Made by a program: the position numbers and the translations under genes. The notes beneath the pieces are model-generated. The model worked only from the letters and a program-made list of their open reading frames with translations, did no database searches and was not told where the DNA came from. Below, piece after piece: positions 18,316 to 29,710 of a DNA stretch of 64,000 nucleotides. Source of the stretch: Saccharomycopsis crataegensis (taxonomy: Eukaryota; Ascomycota; Saccharomycetes; Ascoideales; Saccharomycopsidaceae); the NCBI RefSeq assembly GCF_037102585.1, contig NW_027043831.1, positions 496,001 to 560,000 of the forward strand, in the 5' to 3' direction. Numbering within the stretch: the stretch's first letter is position 1; every line of letters starts with the position of its first letter.

Positions 18316-20709
18316 ATGGAGTACAAGCACCAGAAACTAAGTGGTTCTGAGGATTCCAGTATTGTTAATAATCGCATTCTGTTCTCAAGTTTACCTGCCG
18401 AAATCCACGCTCAGATCTTTGAATTCTGTGATTCTAGTACACGAGCCTCACTATTGAAATTGAGAAGAGAGACTCTGTTTCATTCACACCCTTTCTGGGT
18501 AGAGCCTCTAAATGCTACTCTTTTCCGCTCAATAATTTTGAATGAGTTCTCCCCGTCATTGGAATCTCCGTTCCGATTCGAAACAGGATCAGGAAGATTG
18601 AAAACTTCAGTTCAACATATACCAAAGCTCGCACAGTACAAGAACTATATCAAAGAGGTGGTATTAGAGTCTCTCTCATCAATGCTGAATACAAAAGTTT
18701 ATAACGAGGCGCATAAGGTGGAAACATTTTTACGTGAGTTGCCACATTTAAGCAAGCTATCATTGCAGTGTGTTTATGGTGTATCTGTTAATAATCCGCC
18801 AAATGTTTTACACGTGACACTTCCTAAATATGTTGAAATTTCGGAGTTATTAGACAACATCAATTGCTCAGTGATTAAAGTCTTGAAGATTAACGATAGG
18901 GAGTGTAGGGAAGATCCTAATTTCAATGAGAATGGCTCAATCAATGATGATGATGATCAGGATGATTCCGCTACCACTGAAGAAGAAGTACGAAAAAATT
19001 ATGGGTTTGCTCAGGAATTTCCGGAATTAAGGGACTTTTGCATGGATATTTATGGATTTGCTACCCTTGATTGTCAAAATTTTATTGCACCGAAATTGGA
19101 GGAGTTTCATTTTTTTTCGGACGAACCTACCTGTATTATTAATTTGTCCAGCGAGTTATATCCAAATTTAGAACAATTATCATTGAGTTCCCGCCTCCTG
19201 CCAAGTTATCAGGATTGTGCCAGTATCGATTTTTCTAAAACTAAGGGGTTCCAAAATTTGAAACATATAAGATTTTCCAAGATTAAAATTGATAATTTAA
19301 TATTTGGTTATTGGCTTGCATTGGAGACTTTATCTATAGTGGACAGTGCACCTTCATTGAAGATTGGGAGCGATTTCCAAAAATTGAAGAATTTGAAAAA
19401 AATAGCAATCATTAAATGTCAAATCGATGAATTTCCTGATGATCTCCATCTTGAAAACCTCGAGGAATTAAGATTGAATAACTGCCGTCTATCGCATTTG
19501 AGCGGCTTAAAAAATTGTTTAAATTTGGTATTATTATCTGCGGAACAAAACAGTATTGAGAATTTCACCACTAATTTAACAAACCACTCAAAGTTGAAGG
19601 TTCTTAACTTGTGGGCTAATAAACTTCAATCTTTTGAGAATATCCACTCGATTCCCAATTTGGTTTCCCTAGATATCAGAAGCAACCTATTAAAATCGAT
19701 AGACAAACCGCTATTATTGCCAAAATTGAGAGAGCTATTCATCAGTGACAATCCTATCAAGAAATTGGATGCAAATATTGCTTCCTTAGTGTCTTTGCAA
19801 ATATTGGAAGCTGAATTTTGTGCAATCGAGAAAATATCTACCGACTTTTCTGAGATCAAAAGTCTAGCAAAACTCTCATTTGAATCTGTGAAGGGTAAAG
19901 GCAAAAATTCAATATTCTCAATCAAACATTTTGCAGACATGTCTTCATTAGAGTCATTGAATCTTCAAGGAGTTGGTTTGGTCGAATTTGACTGTCAATT
20001 ATTTCATCGGCTAATTTCGTTGAACTTGCTGAAAAACAAGATTACTGTTCTTAGAAATTTGGAATCATTGATCAATTTAAGGCAATTGAATGTTTCTTAT
20101 AATAGTATTACTTGTATCAAAACGAATTTTGCTCACTTAAAGAATCTTAGCGAATTAGATTTGGGAAACAATCGACTCAGCTCATTTGAAAACATTAACG
20201 ATATTCCGAATCTTGAGGCTTTAAATTTGGACAGTAACTGTTTACGTGAAATCAGCCCACCTTTGAATTACCCTAATTTGAAAATCTTTTACTTGCTCCG
20301 GAACAAAATGGAAAGTTTGGATCATTTATCAAAATTGCAAAACCTTCAAATGTTGGATTTACGCGGTAATAAATTTAAAGTTTTTGACCAAATTTCCAAA
20401 GATATCAGTGGATCCAGTGGATCCAGTGTACCGTTAAAATTGAACTTTATGGAAAATGCCATCTATGAAGTGATCAAACCGAGAGAATACGAATGTGGTA
20501 TTAGAAATGCGCCCTATTCGGAAGACCGTGAAAAATTTTACATGACACCTCCATTAAACTTGATGTTAAAAGACACACAAGATTTGATGATATACTTTGA
20601 CTGTGGAGCGGTTTGCAGTGGCGGCTCCAAAGCTGATACTGGTCGTTCTCGGCAGATGCGTTTCTTGGATTACGGGCTGAGAAAGTTTTATAATATGGAA
20701 GCTATCTAG
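18316..20709 (+). CDS. F-box/leucine-rich-repeat protein, intact copy B
   Basis: This 797-residue protein is the only unbroken member of a local family. Residues ~22-60 (ILFSSLPAEIHAQIFEFCDS) fit an F-box, which would bind Skp1 in an SCF ubiquitin ligase. Residues ~90-320 form a family-specific region (SVQHIPKLAQYKNYIKEVV, HKVETFLRELPHLSKLSL, NFIAPKLEEFHFF) with an acidic loop near 210-235. Residues ~320-690 hold many SDS22-like leucine-rich repeats of ~22 residues (LKVLNLWANKLQSFENIHSI, LSELDLGNNRLSSFENINDI). The C-terminal ~90 residues are family specific (MTPPLNLMLKDTQDLMIYFD). I chose the ATG at 18316; upstream the frame has only TTG. A role in substrate recognition is inferred; the substrate is unknown. 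It lies among three broken paralogues. Confidence 0.85.
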   Translation: MEYKHQKLSGSEDSSIVNNRILFSSLPAEIHAQIFEFCDSSTRASLLKLRRETLFHSHPFWVEPLNATLFRSIILNEFSPSLESPFRFETGSGRLKTSVQHIPKLAQYKNYIKEVVLESLSSMLNTKVYNEAHKVETFLRELPHLSKLSLQCVYGVSVNNPPNVLHVTLPKYVEISELLDNINCSVIKVLKINDRECREDPNFNENGSINDDDDQDDSATTEEEVRKNYGFAQEFPELRDFCMDIYGFATLDCQNFIAPKLEEFHFFSDEPTCIINLSSELYPNLEQLSLSSRLLPSYQDCASIDFSKTKGFQNLKHIRFSKIKIDNLIFGYWLALETLSIVDSAPSLKIGSDFQKLKNLKKIAIIKCQIDEFPDDLHLENLEELRLNNCRLSHLSGLKNCLNLVLLSAEQNSIENFTTNLTNHSKLKVLNLWANKLQSFENIHSIPNLVSLDIRSNLLKSIDKPLLLPKLRELFISDNPIKKLDANIASLVSLQILEAEFCAIEKISTDFSEIKSLAKLSFESVKGKGKNSIFSIKHFADMSSLESLNLQGVGLVEFDCQLFHRLISLNLLKNKITVLRNLESLINLRQLNVSYNSITCIKTNFAHLKNLSELDLGNNRLSSFENINDIPNLEALNLDSNCLREISPPLNYPNLKIFYLLRNKMESLDHLSKLQNLQMLDLRGNKFKVFDQISKDISGSSGSSVPLKLNFMENAIYEVIKPREYECGIRNAPYSEDREKFYMTPPLNLMLKDTQDLMIYFDCGAVCSGGSKADTGRSRQMRFLDYGLRKFYNMEAI

Positions 20710-20879
20710 CGGTAGCTGAAAACTATGTTTTGGACTGACTAATGTTCCCCTCCATCAACTCGGAATATATTTGGTATAGGATTGATCATTTTTTCACCGC
20801 TGATCTCGCAATTCAGCTCTGATTATCACCCATTCTTGACCTTGCTGTTGGACATATTTTTTTTTAGTGTAATAGTGAT
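20710..20879. other. Spacer between copies B and C
   Basis: 170 bp of AT-rich DNA after the stop of the intact gene. It would contain the 3' UTR. Nothing else seen. Confidence 0.4.
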
Positions 20880-21560
20880 TAATAATGACCGGCATTCAAA
20901 TTCTGAGAGTGTTGAATGCAAACAAGACTGTGGTATAATAACAGCTCGCGCAAAACAGTTGTTGAAACTTGCAAAATTCCGGAAATACATTAAAGATATG
21001 GAATTTATATTGTCAAAAGTCATCAGGAACTCACAAGTTTTAAACTGAGGTTCATCAAATGGAAACCTTTCTTGATGGGTTACCTCAATTGCATCAATTA
21101 ACATTATTTAATGACTACGGTACACCTATTGCTACACCATTGAGATCCTTGGACATCAAACTTCCAGAATGCTTCAGATTAACTAGTTTATTAGAAAATA
21201 TTAATTGCTCAGCGATAGAATCCTTGAAGATTAGTGACCCAGTAAATAGGGATGGGCGCTGACTATAAAAAAAAAGTTTCTCCACAACTCCTTTGATGAG
21301 GACTATCAGGACAATACTAGTGGAGAAAAAAAAAAAAAAAGAAAAAGAAGGTACTGGTTAGTAGACGAATTTCCGGAATTAAAAGAGCTTATTATGGATA
21401 CTGGAGACGATCCCATAATGTTTGATTGTAAACATTTTGTGTCTCGTTTGATAGAATTTAGGAATCCCTTTTTGGGAAAGAGAGAATATGAAAATCTTCG
21501 GGATTTCTGGCTTCAAATCAATTTCTATGTGTTTATATCATATACCACTTATATGGCATA
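20880..21560 (+). pseudogene. F-box/LRR gene, truncated copy C
   Basis: Only the middle region of the family survives. Pieces include AKQLLKLAKFRKYIKDMEFI (20950-21012), METFLDGLPQLHQLTLFN and SLLENINCSAIESLKISD (21059-21240), and EFPELKELIMDTGD followed by FDCKHFVSRLIEF (21370-21460). They lie in different frames, with an A-run at 21327-21341. The F-box and the entire LRR domain are missing, and the next copy begins 220 bp further on. It is the most reduced member of the cluster. Confidence 0.8.
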
Positions 21561-21784
21561 AAAATTTAATACACATATATATATATTATATCAAACAAAT
21601 ATAAACGCACTTCAGAATCTATTCGCAACTATGAGTCTGCCCAGGTTAGCGATAGCCAGTTCGATGCTACTACTGATAAGCAATAAGTGCACACTGCGGT
21701 TATTTTTTTTTTGAGAAATTATCTTAGTACCCCGGTTACCAACCGCTATAATGATATCCATATCTGATTCCCGGTGTGTATACA

Positions 21785-23993
21785 ATGATGGGTTGCAAAG
21801 AAGAAGAGCTTAATGGTGGTAGAGGTGTGGACATGGCTAATAATGTAATATCCATTGAAAGTTTGCCCGTAGAAATTATTGAAAAGATTCTTGAGGTGTT
21901 TGAAATAGAATTCTTATTCGAATTACGGCGTCACATCAGTTCTCTTGAGAATAAAATTCGGTCAGTAGAGACCTTCATCCATGAGATACCTTATTTGATG
22001 CATTTATCATTAGGCGATATCCTTGACATTAATATCCGTATGCCATCAAGAAGTTTGGACGTAACGGTACCTGAAGATGTCAGTCCCGAAAAGTTATTAA
22101 GCAAAATTGATTGCTCGATGCTTGAAAATTTAAAGATTGAAGACCTCAATCTTAGGGGTCCATCTTTTGAAGAAGAACATTATGGTTTTTATGACGATTT
22201 GTCTGGTGAAGAAGGCTATGAGAACAATACTAGTAGTAATAGCGTGCGAAAGGCAAAACCCCCGTTTGTTTTCCAAAGAATTTCCTGAATTAAGGCGGTT
22301 TTATATGTTTATATATCGTCGTGAGCCTTTTGATTGCCAGCACTTCATTGCACCAAAGTTGGAAACCTTTGAACTTTATTGGCTTTACAGAGCCAAAGGC
22401 CATGATTTCATTGAGAATTTTTCAATTGACCGATATCCGAATTTAAAAGAATTAGAATTTAAAAGAATTAGAATTTGATATTGAAGATCAAACGGCCGTG
22501 ATGGACGGGTTTATACACGCATCCAATCCAGACTTCGAGTTTGATTTTTCCGATATTGGGGATTTCAAAACTTTGAACAAGTTGTCGCTTTGTCTGACGT
22601 ATGTGGATTATTCAAAAATTAGTCACTTGAAATCTTTGGAGAAGCTATATATAGAAGATTGTTTCAATCTTTCACGATTCAAAAACGTGCTCATGAATTT
22701 GAAAAATTTGAGAAAGATAATTATCGTTGATTGCAAATTCGATGGATTTTCGGATGACATCATTCTTGAGAATCTCGAGGACTTGAAATTGACTGCCTGC
22801 TCATTGTACAAATTGGGAGGTTTAGGAGGTTGCTTAAATTTGAAATCCTTAATGGCGATAGAAAGTAAAATCGAGGAGGTGACTACAGATTTGAGCATCT
22901 TTTTGAAATTGGAAAACCTTGATTTGGCAGAAAATAACCTTTCAACATTGGAAAACATTCATTCGATACCCAATTTAAAAACCTTGAATGTTGAAGAGAA
23001 TGATTTTGTGGCAATTGATAAGCCTTTGAATTATCCGAAGTTGACGGAACTAATAATTAGCAGTAATATCATCAAGGTTCTAGATGACAAGAATTCACCG
23101 TTGAAATCTTTAGAAATATTGAAATACCAATGTTGTGGCCTTGAAAAAATATCCGTCGATTTCTCCAAATTTGAAAAATTAAGAGAACTTTCACTTGACT
23201 CCTCGATGAATTTTGGAACCTACATTGTATCTATGAAGCCATTTACAAGAATATCTTCTTTGGAAACATTGAACCTCAGTGCAACTGATTTGACAGAGAT
23301 CGACCACCAGTTATGTGGTGATCGGTTAACTTCATTGTGTTTACTGGATAATGATATTGCGGAACTTAAAAACTTGGAATCATTAGTGCATTTGAAATAT
23401 TTGGAAGTTGCCCATTGTAAACTTACTTCAATCAAAATGAACTTTTCCTGCTTGAAGAACCTCGAGGAATTATGTTTGCATGATAATAATCTCAGCTCAT
23501 TTGAAAATATTAATGATATTCCCAGCCTTATTAAACTAAATTACACAAAAACAACCTCCAAAAAATCGATCTTCCTTTGAATTATCCTCGTTTGCGATAT
23601 TTATTTTTATTTCAAAACAAATTGGAAAGCTTAGATTATGTGTCAAGCTTGAAAAACCTTGAGAGTTTAAATTTGTCAGGAATAACTTCACGCTGATAGA
23701 GCAAATTGCCAAAGCGATCATTCCAGGAAGTCTAAAATTGAAAGATGTGAATTTTGAAAAAAATCCTCTTAAAGAACCGATACAAATGAAAATGTTGGAA
23801 AACGCTTACGATTCTTTCGGTGTGTAAAAATACCATAAATCGCACATCGAACCATATTTAATGTTGATGTTAAAGGACCGACCAAAGATAGAAATAGATT
23901 TTGGTTTTGGAGTGCTTCATAATAAAGGACATACTGCTGATTCTTGGAGGCCTAAATATTGCTGGACTCATTATATGTTTTTAAAAAAAATAA
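21785..23993 (+). pseudogene. F-box/LRR gene, nearly complete broken copy D
   Basis: All parts of the family are present in order. The F-box (SIESLPVEIIEKILEVF) is at 21785-22250. The middle region (EFPELRRFYMFIYRREPFDC, FIAPKLETFELYW) is at 22280-22440. The LRRs are at 22500-23560, and the C-terminal block (YLMLMLKDRPKIEIDFGFG) follows. I can see five lesions: a one-base shift within about 22250-22285; a perfect 16-bp tandem duplication (22440-22455 and 22456-22471); one base lost in a T-run near 23540; one base lost in an A-run near 23690; and an in-frame stop at 23826-23828. LRR reading between lesions is clean, so inactivation is recent, or part of it could be assembly error. It faces the same way as the intact copy. 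Confidence 0.85.
22440..22471. repeat. 16-bp tandem duplication inside copy D
   Basis: AATTTAAAAGAATTAG occurs twice back to back. Because 16 is not a multiple of three, it breaks the frame: the protein before it reads YPNLKELEF, and after it the same frame stops within a few codons, while LRR sequence continues in another frame. Confidence 0.95.
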
Positions 23994-24579
23994 TCAATAT
24001 TAACGATTATGTTTTAAAAAAAAATTAATATTAATGATCATTGTTACGGAGAAATCAAAGATTATTTCAAATAGACATAGCATGGAAGGCAGAAACTCTC
24101 AAGAGAGTTTTATATTTATATCAGGACTTATGTGATACATAATAATAGTTTGAAACTTGCATTTCTTAATTGGTACAAGAACATTAATAATATACCCCTT
24201 ATTTAATAACTATTACATGATGTAAGGATAAAGTTATGTCTATCTAAATATCAATGTTTGTCAAATGAGTGCTACAGATAATAGGTTCTCACATTACTGA
24301 GTAAAGAAGAATGAAAGGTTGATCGTATAAAATGAATGAGATTGATGGTATAAAACGACTAGTGAACCAATAAATAGTCAACAAATGAATAAGGTAGATA
24401 ATAATAACTAATGGAAGCAGATAGCAATGATGATGAGCGCAGATTATAATGATTGAAATATAATGGGTAAAGTATGGTGAATGAGGTGATGGATATTAGT
24501 AGTAACGGCAGAAATATAATAAATGATGTGGTGGTAATAATATAGGTTTTTATAATATAATAGTGGTAGCAATGCCAAT
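23994..24579. other. Spacer, nothing seen
   Basis: About 590 bp of very AT-rich DNA between the broken LRR copy D and the 3' end of the polyQ gene. Scattered ATGATG/AATGAATGA words but no gene, RNA or structured repeat. Confidence 0.5.
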
Positions 24580-24760
24580 TTAATTTTCTAGAATGTTGCC
24601 AATATTTCTTTTGAAGTTGGCGACATCAAAAACAAAGTCTTCGATGTATTCACGTTCTTCGAAGTCTTTGATTTGATTTTGGAAACTCAAGTCTCCCAAG
24701 TATATCAGGAATTGGAATTTCTTCAAGTTTCGAAGATCGTGTTGTTGCTGTTGTTGTTGC

Positions 24761-24841
<81 letters not shown>

Positions 24842-25443
24842 ATTTCCATAGACTGTTTATTTAAAGTATTTTGGTAGCCTGATTGTTTCCGGCTCGCCGT
24901 ATCTTGTGGAAGATCATCATCTTCCAAAAGTTTTGAGATCACTGGCATCTCTGGATTGATGTTTTTTGAGGCATAATAAACAGCGTTGCTGGTGATGCGG
25001 GTATTATTGTAATCATCACCAGGAGAGTTCAAACTGATGGTGCTTGGAGGATTATTGTTATTTTTCAATTGATAGATATTGTGCTCATTATTGTTGCAGC
25101 AGCCCAGTGATTCTGTCAACGATGGCACATTATCTGTTTGGGGATGGATGATCAACTTTGGGACGGCTGATTGTTGGATAATTGGCAGTTTATCATTGTG
25201 AATATCATTTATGGAGGTGTTGTGTCCTTTGATGTTGGTACAAGTATACTCGCTGTTGTTAGAGTGCTTGAAGTTGTTGCCCTTATTCTTTATCAGTAAT
25301 TTTGGAGAGGTGATATCAAAACTGAAGGTTCTTTCCAAATCTTTCAATGCTTGATTGAACATATCGAATTCCATTTTTTGTCGCTTGTGGAATATTCTGT
25401 AGTTTTCTGAGATCTTGTCATGGTTTCTTTTTAGAGAGATCAT
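24580..25443 (-). CDS. Unrecognised Asn-rich protein with a 33-residue polyglutamine tract
   Basis: A 287-residue protein that I do not recognise. The N-terminus (SLKRNHDKISENYRIFHKRQ followed by KMEFDMFNQALKDLERTFSFD) is charged and probably helical. The middle is Asn/Ser-rich and likely disordered. At positions 24742-24840 lie 33 uninterrupted glutamine codons, mostly CAA with a few CAG. After the tract comes an ordered-looking end: LKKFQFLIYLGDLSFQNQIK, DFEEREYIEDFVFDVANFKR. Such composition is common in yeast transcriptional co-regulators, but nothing here proves that role. It is divergent from the aspartyl protease gene across 4.27 kb. Confidence 0.65.
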
Positions 25444-28400
25444 ATTGTTGATAATTGATTGATGGGATGAAAAATTTCGGGTAGTGGAGGTAATATGGGG
25501 TGTTTAAAGAGAAGGAGAGAAAAAAAAAAAAAATAAGGATAAAGGGATAGATTAAATAGGCAGAGATAAGATAAGATAAGAGAGAGAGAGAGAGAGAAAG
25601 AGAGAAAGAGAGATAAATAAGTAAATAAATAAGAGACTAACTATTGTGTGTGGGATGACAAATTAAAAACAGCAACAGATAAACACACCCACCCACGGCA
25701 GGCAGGGCGACGAGACAGATATCTTATATGCTTATCTCAAGGCTGCCGATGATAAGTGGATGAAAAATCTTTGATAGCTGAAAAAAAAAAACGTGCAACA
25801 ATCTGTGGTCAATCGGCCCTAACTTGGGTCGGTGTGCATACAAAACGGGAAACACCGATCCAGCGGTGGGTGGGTGTGTCCATCCATCAATCGATACACA
25901 GAAATAACACAGTAAGTATACATGGACCATCTAACATTAACATTGCTCCACAATAGCAATTGATGCCAACAACCATCCTCCCCTCCCTGCACAGTAAATG
26001 ACACTGGTTGATGTTGTTGTTTGTACTTGTTTGTGCTATCATTCAACCACGGCATCGACGGAGTTGCAGTCCCGTTATCCGTGGGGGCACTTTTTTTTTT
26101 TTTTTTTGCCGCCAAAACTCAACAGATAACGGAAGGCACACACACAATTACATTATTATTGTGTGTGTTTGCTGCTGCTACTCAGGTTGTATAGTTAGTT
26201 CTCTCTGGTAATTGTAATTATGACGCAGTTTTGGCATCAACCCGGTCATGATAACAATAGCAACCAACAGGAGTTATCGGGAGACATCAATCATATTATA
26301 ATATGATATAATATAATATAATATAATGTAATATAATATATACACAACCCCCCGTCCTTATCTACACTGATAATTTATATATCTCTCTATCATTCCATAT
26401 CTATCTATCTATCATTCCATATCTATCTATCTATCTATCTATCATCATGTGATTGTGTATGAATCATGACAACATGTACGTATATATATATATATATATA
26501 TCATATTCACAAAGATAACAGGCACCTGTAAGAACTTTGCTATCATTTACAATCCTTGATAAGTTATTATTCATCTTCTTTTCTTTTTTAAAAAAAAAAA
26601 ACAAAAAACTTTTCTTTCTCCTGTGCTCTTCTCCGATAAGAGTTTTGACGTTACTTTTACCCCTTTGAATAAGGCTTCTTGCAGCTTGCCCTTTTTCGAT
26701 TATGTGATCTAGATCCAAAAACAATCAAAAGAGGAGAAAAAAAACAACACCACAACTGTATCCAACCTTCTTTAAGTAACACTATTTTACAAACTCGATA
26801 TTCGCCTGATAAATAATGAAATAATAATAGAATAAATAGATAAGTGAATAAGTAATGTGAACTTAGGAAACTTTCCCTGTACGTCTAAACCCCCAATTTT
26901 CTTTGTTTCAAATTATCATCCCAGTTGATTTCAAAAAGACAAAGAGGCATATATTTTTTCCCATATGAAACCAATTGATTCCCTTTTTTTTTTTCATTAT
27001 TATTATTTCATTTGCAATTAATAAACACTCACAAACCCATGTCTTATCTCCAATTGTCGGTCTCCCGTTAAGAATTTATCAAATAATCCTTGAATGAGTT
27101 AGTTAGTTAGTTAGTTAGTTCTACCTTGGCATGTTTGTTTTATTTGAAGCTCTCTCTACCAATGAAAAAGTCTTCTGTCATGCGGTTATCAACGGCTGGG
27201 AGGTATATACTGACAAATCTCATCGGAAGATCCGTAATCAACCAATTATACTGTCAATGATATGATATTGCTATCTCCAGATTAGATCGTGCATGATCCA
27301 ACTGGATTGATGGAGCTATTATTTTGAAACAATTTAGAGAAAAAAGTGAGTTAAATAGGCTATTTCACCCAAACTTATGATGCGATATCGAATGAACGAA
27401 CGATTTATAATACACACATTCTTTTAATGCCAGTGCCCAATAATTTTTGGGGATATTGAAGCTTATCAGTAGTTATTATTTTTGCATTACACACTTTTTA
27501 TACCAAATATAGCTCTCTTCAAGTGAGCCTCGAATTTAATTCAGTTTTTTGGCCCTGAGGGATTACATTATTTGGCCGACCTAGACAAACTAGGTGTCTA
27601 AATGATAATATTTTATTGAAGTTTATTATTGTCTTAAGGAAGGGATTTTTTTTAAAACTACGAGACTACATACTCAGAGACGTCAATTTAGGAATGTATT
27701 TGAGTAATTTATTTAAATCTGATAACAAATTATTATCTCCATTGCATCTATCTTCTTGTTTGCCGAATTGGCTCTCCTTGAAGTTCATTTTAAAATTTGT
27801 TAGCATCAGCAATCATCCTCCAAAAAAAAAAAGACTTGTCAATTAATTCCGTATCTCAAAAATCCAGATCAGATAACTACAGAGTAGTAACGTAGGTTGA
27901 ATTTTTGAGCGAGACCCCCCTTTCTGACAACAATTATTACCATATTCAGGAAACATAAACCGTGTAAACTTTTCTGTTGCCCCCATGAATTTCAATTGAA
28001 TGAGTAAATAAATGTGTTTGGGTATATGCGGTCAGATGGTGTTGCACACCCTCACTGATCAATTTATTACTCTATATAGCATAGTTGCCAGCTACTTTGT
28101 TATTACCAGAATAAGACGCTTTTAGACAGACACCCCGATCAGTGGGGATGGGAGGATAGGAAAAGGACACTGATGTATTTTTTTAGCCAGGTCAAAAAAG
28201 AGGCGTTGAGGTGTGGAACCCCCCTTTGATGAGGAGGATTCAACAGAGATCTATCTATCTATAGATAAGATATATCTAGCGATGGCTAGATAAATGCAAA
28301 CGCTGCGCAATGGAGAGAGTTTGGGCACATTTTGAAGTGTGAATGAATATTTGAGATCTGAAAAGTTGTTTGTGAAATAGAAATAGAAAAAAAAATGTTA

Positions 28401-29710
28401 TTTTGAGTAAAATATGTTTATATATATCACATCTTGGTAATTGAGTGAATGTGGATGGATCGAGTAGTCAGTTACGACCCCCCTTGTAGTTAGTTAGTGT
28501 CTGATAATCCCGCGTTGATCTGGATGATTTATATCGTAATTTAAATATAAAAGGACAGACAGAAGTGGAAAGAAAGTGGAAATACTATGGAATATTATGA
28601 AGATATTAGACTTCTTTAGTATTTAAATTGAAAATCAGAGATGTTTTCTCTTCAAGGCGGTTGGTAAGAATTTTTGGGGGATGATTATATTGTGAAAATG
28701 GAAAGAGATGGTCAGTTTATGAAAAAAAAAATAGAGTCATTATTAATGAAATATTTCAAGGACCCTGAGATATTTTGTGTGTGAATTTCTCATATCATAA
28801 TTTCTCAAAGATTTTCAGCAGAATCACTAGTACTTACTATCAGTCCTTGAAGATGACGTTGATTGATTTTACACCCCTGTACAATTAATGACAAAGCCTT
28901 CCAATATGAGTGGCTCAGAAAGAATAAAAATAGTACTGAATCATCTAGTAGAGCTATTTATTGGTAATTACCATTTGTGCATTCTAGATACCATGATGAG
29001 CAAAACAATAATGACTTGAGTCCAAGAAAAATGATTGCCGTTGCAATATACTGGTGGCTATTGATTGTAATACAGACAATAATATTTCCAGCCCTCTGTA
29101 CGCCGTTTGTTTTATTGTTGGGGTGTCAGAAAAATATATCATCACTCGATTGTGCCATTGTGGAGACAAATTGGTATCTGCTAGTTGTTATTGTGGAGGA
29201 AGGATTTCCCATCGTTAAGTACGATACGGTCTTGCAAAAAAAAAAAAAAAAAAAAGAAACATAACACCTCAATGCAAAACAAAACAAATTACCGCAGTTC
29301 CATTTAGTGTTCCTAAGGATCATTGGCAAAAATTATATAATACACGGCCTCAAAAAATGGATAATGGAAGTTCCTGGCGGAGTTTTAGCCTGGCAAAATT
29401 GTGTTAACCTCCCCCATCAAAGGCATTTTTGAACATGCATAGCACGGAATGTGTGTTGTATTGCTGCCTCATAAAATTTCTTGACACACAACTAAAATTA
29501 GACATTCAGTGTCCTTCAATCACGGACAAGAAATGAGAAGATATACCATTGAACTAGTTTTTTTTTTTATCGTATATAAATACCGATGAGACCCTGCTCA
29601 TGTTTGGATAATTTCGGATGTATCTTTTTATTATTATTTCAAAATCATTAATTCAATTCAATTCAACTCTTTTCTTTATTTTTCAATTCTTTTCCACTTC
29701 AATTCACAAT
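25444..29710. other. 4.27 kb divergent spacer with stress-element-like CCCCT sites
   Basis: No gene is supported in this very long spacer. It contains a GA-rich run (25574-25612), ATAT/ATAATA and ATCT low-complexity stretches (26290-26440), (GTTA)n at about 27095-27118, and many A/T runs. On the protease side four CCCCT stress-element cores point the same way, at 27917, 28221, 28480 and 28874, three of them within CCCCCTT. A TATA box (29573-29582) serves the protease gene. Reading frames here (for example 27616-27846 and 28977-29264) begin with non-ATG codons or end in homopolymer lysines and look like chance. Confidence 0.55.
29573..29582 (+). promoter_or_regulatory. TATA box of the aspartyl protease gene
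   Basis: TATATAAATA lies 129 bp before the protease ATG, preceded by a T-rich tract. This fits a strongly regulated, TATA-containing yeast promoter. Confidence 0.65.

Noticed and set aside
24673-24864. Plus-strand poly-Leu frame
   Set aside because: It is the opposite strand of the polyQ codons of the gene at 24580-25443.
28977-29264. 95-codon plus-strand frame in the protease promoter spacer
   Set aside because: It starts at a non-ATG codon, ends in a homopolymer Lys run and has no recognisable motif.
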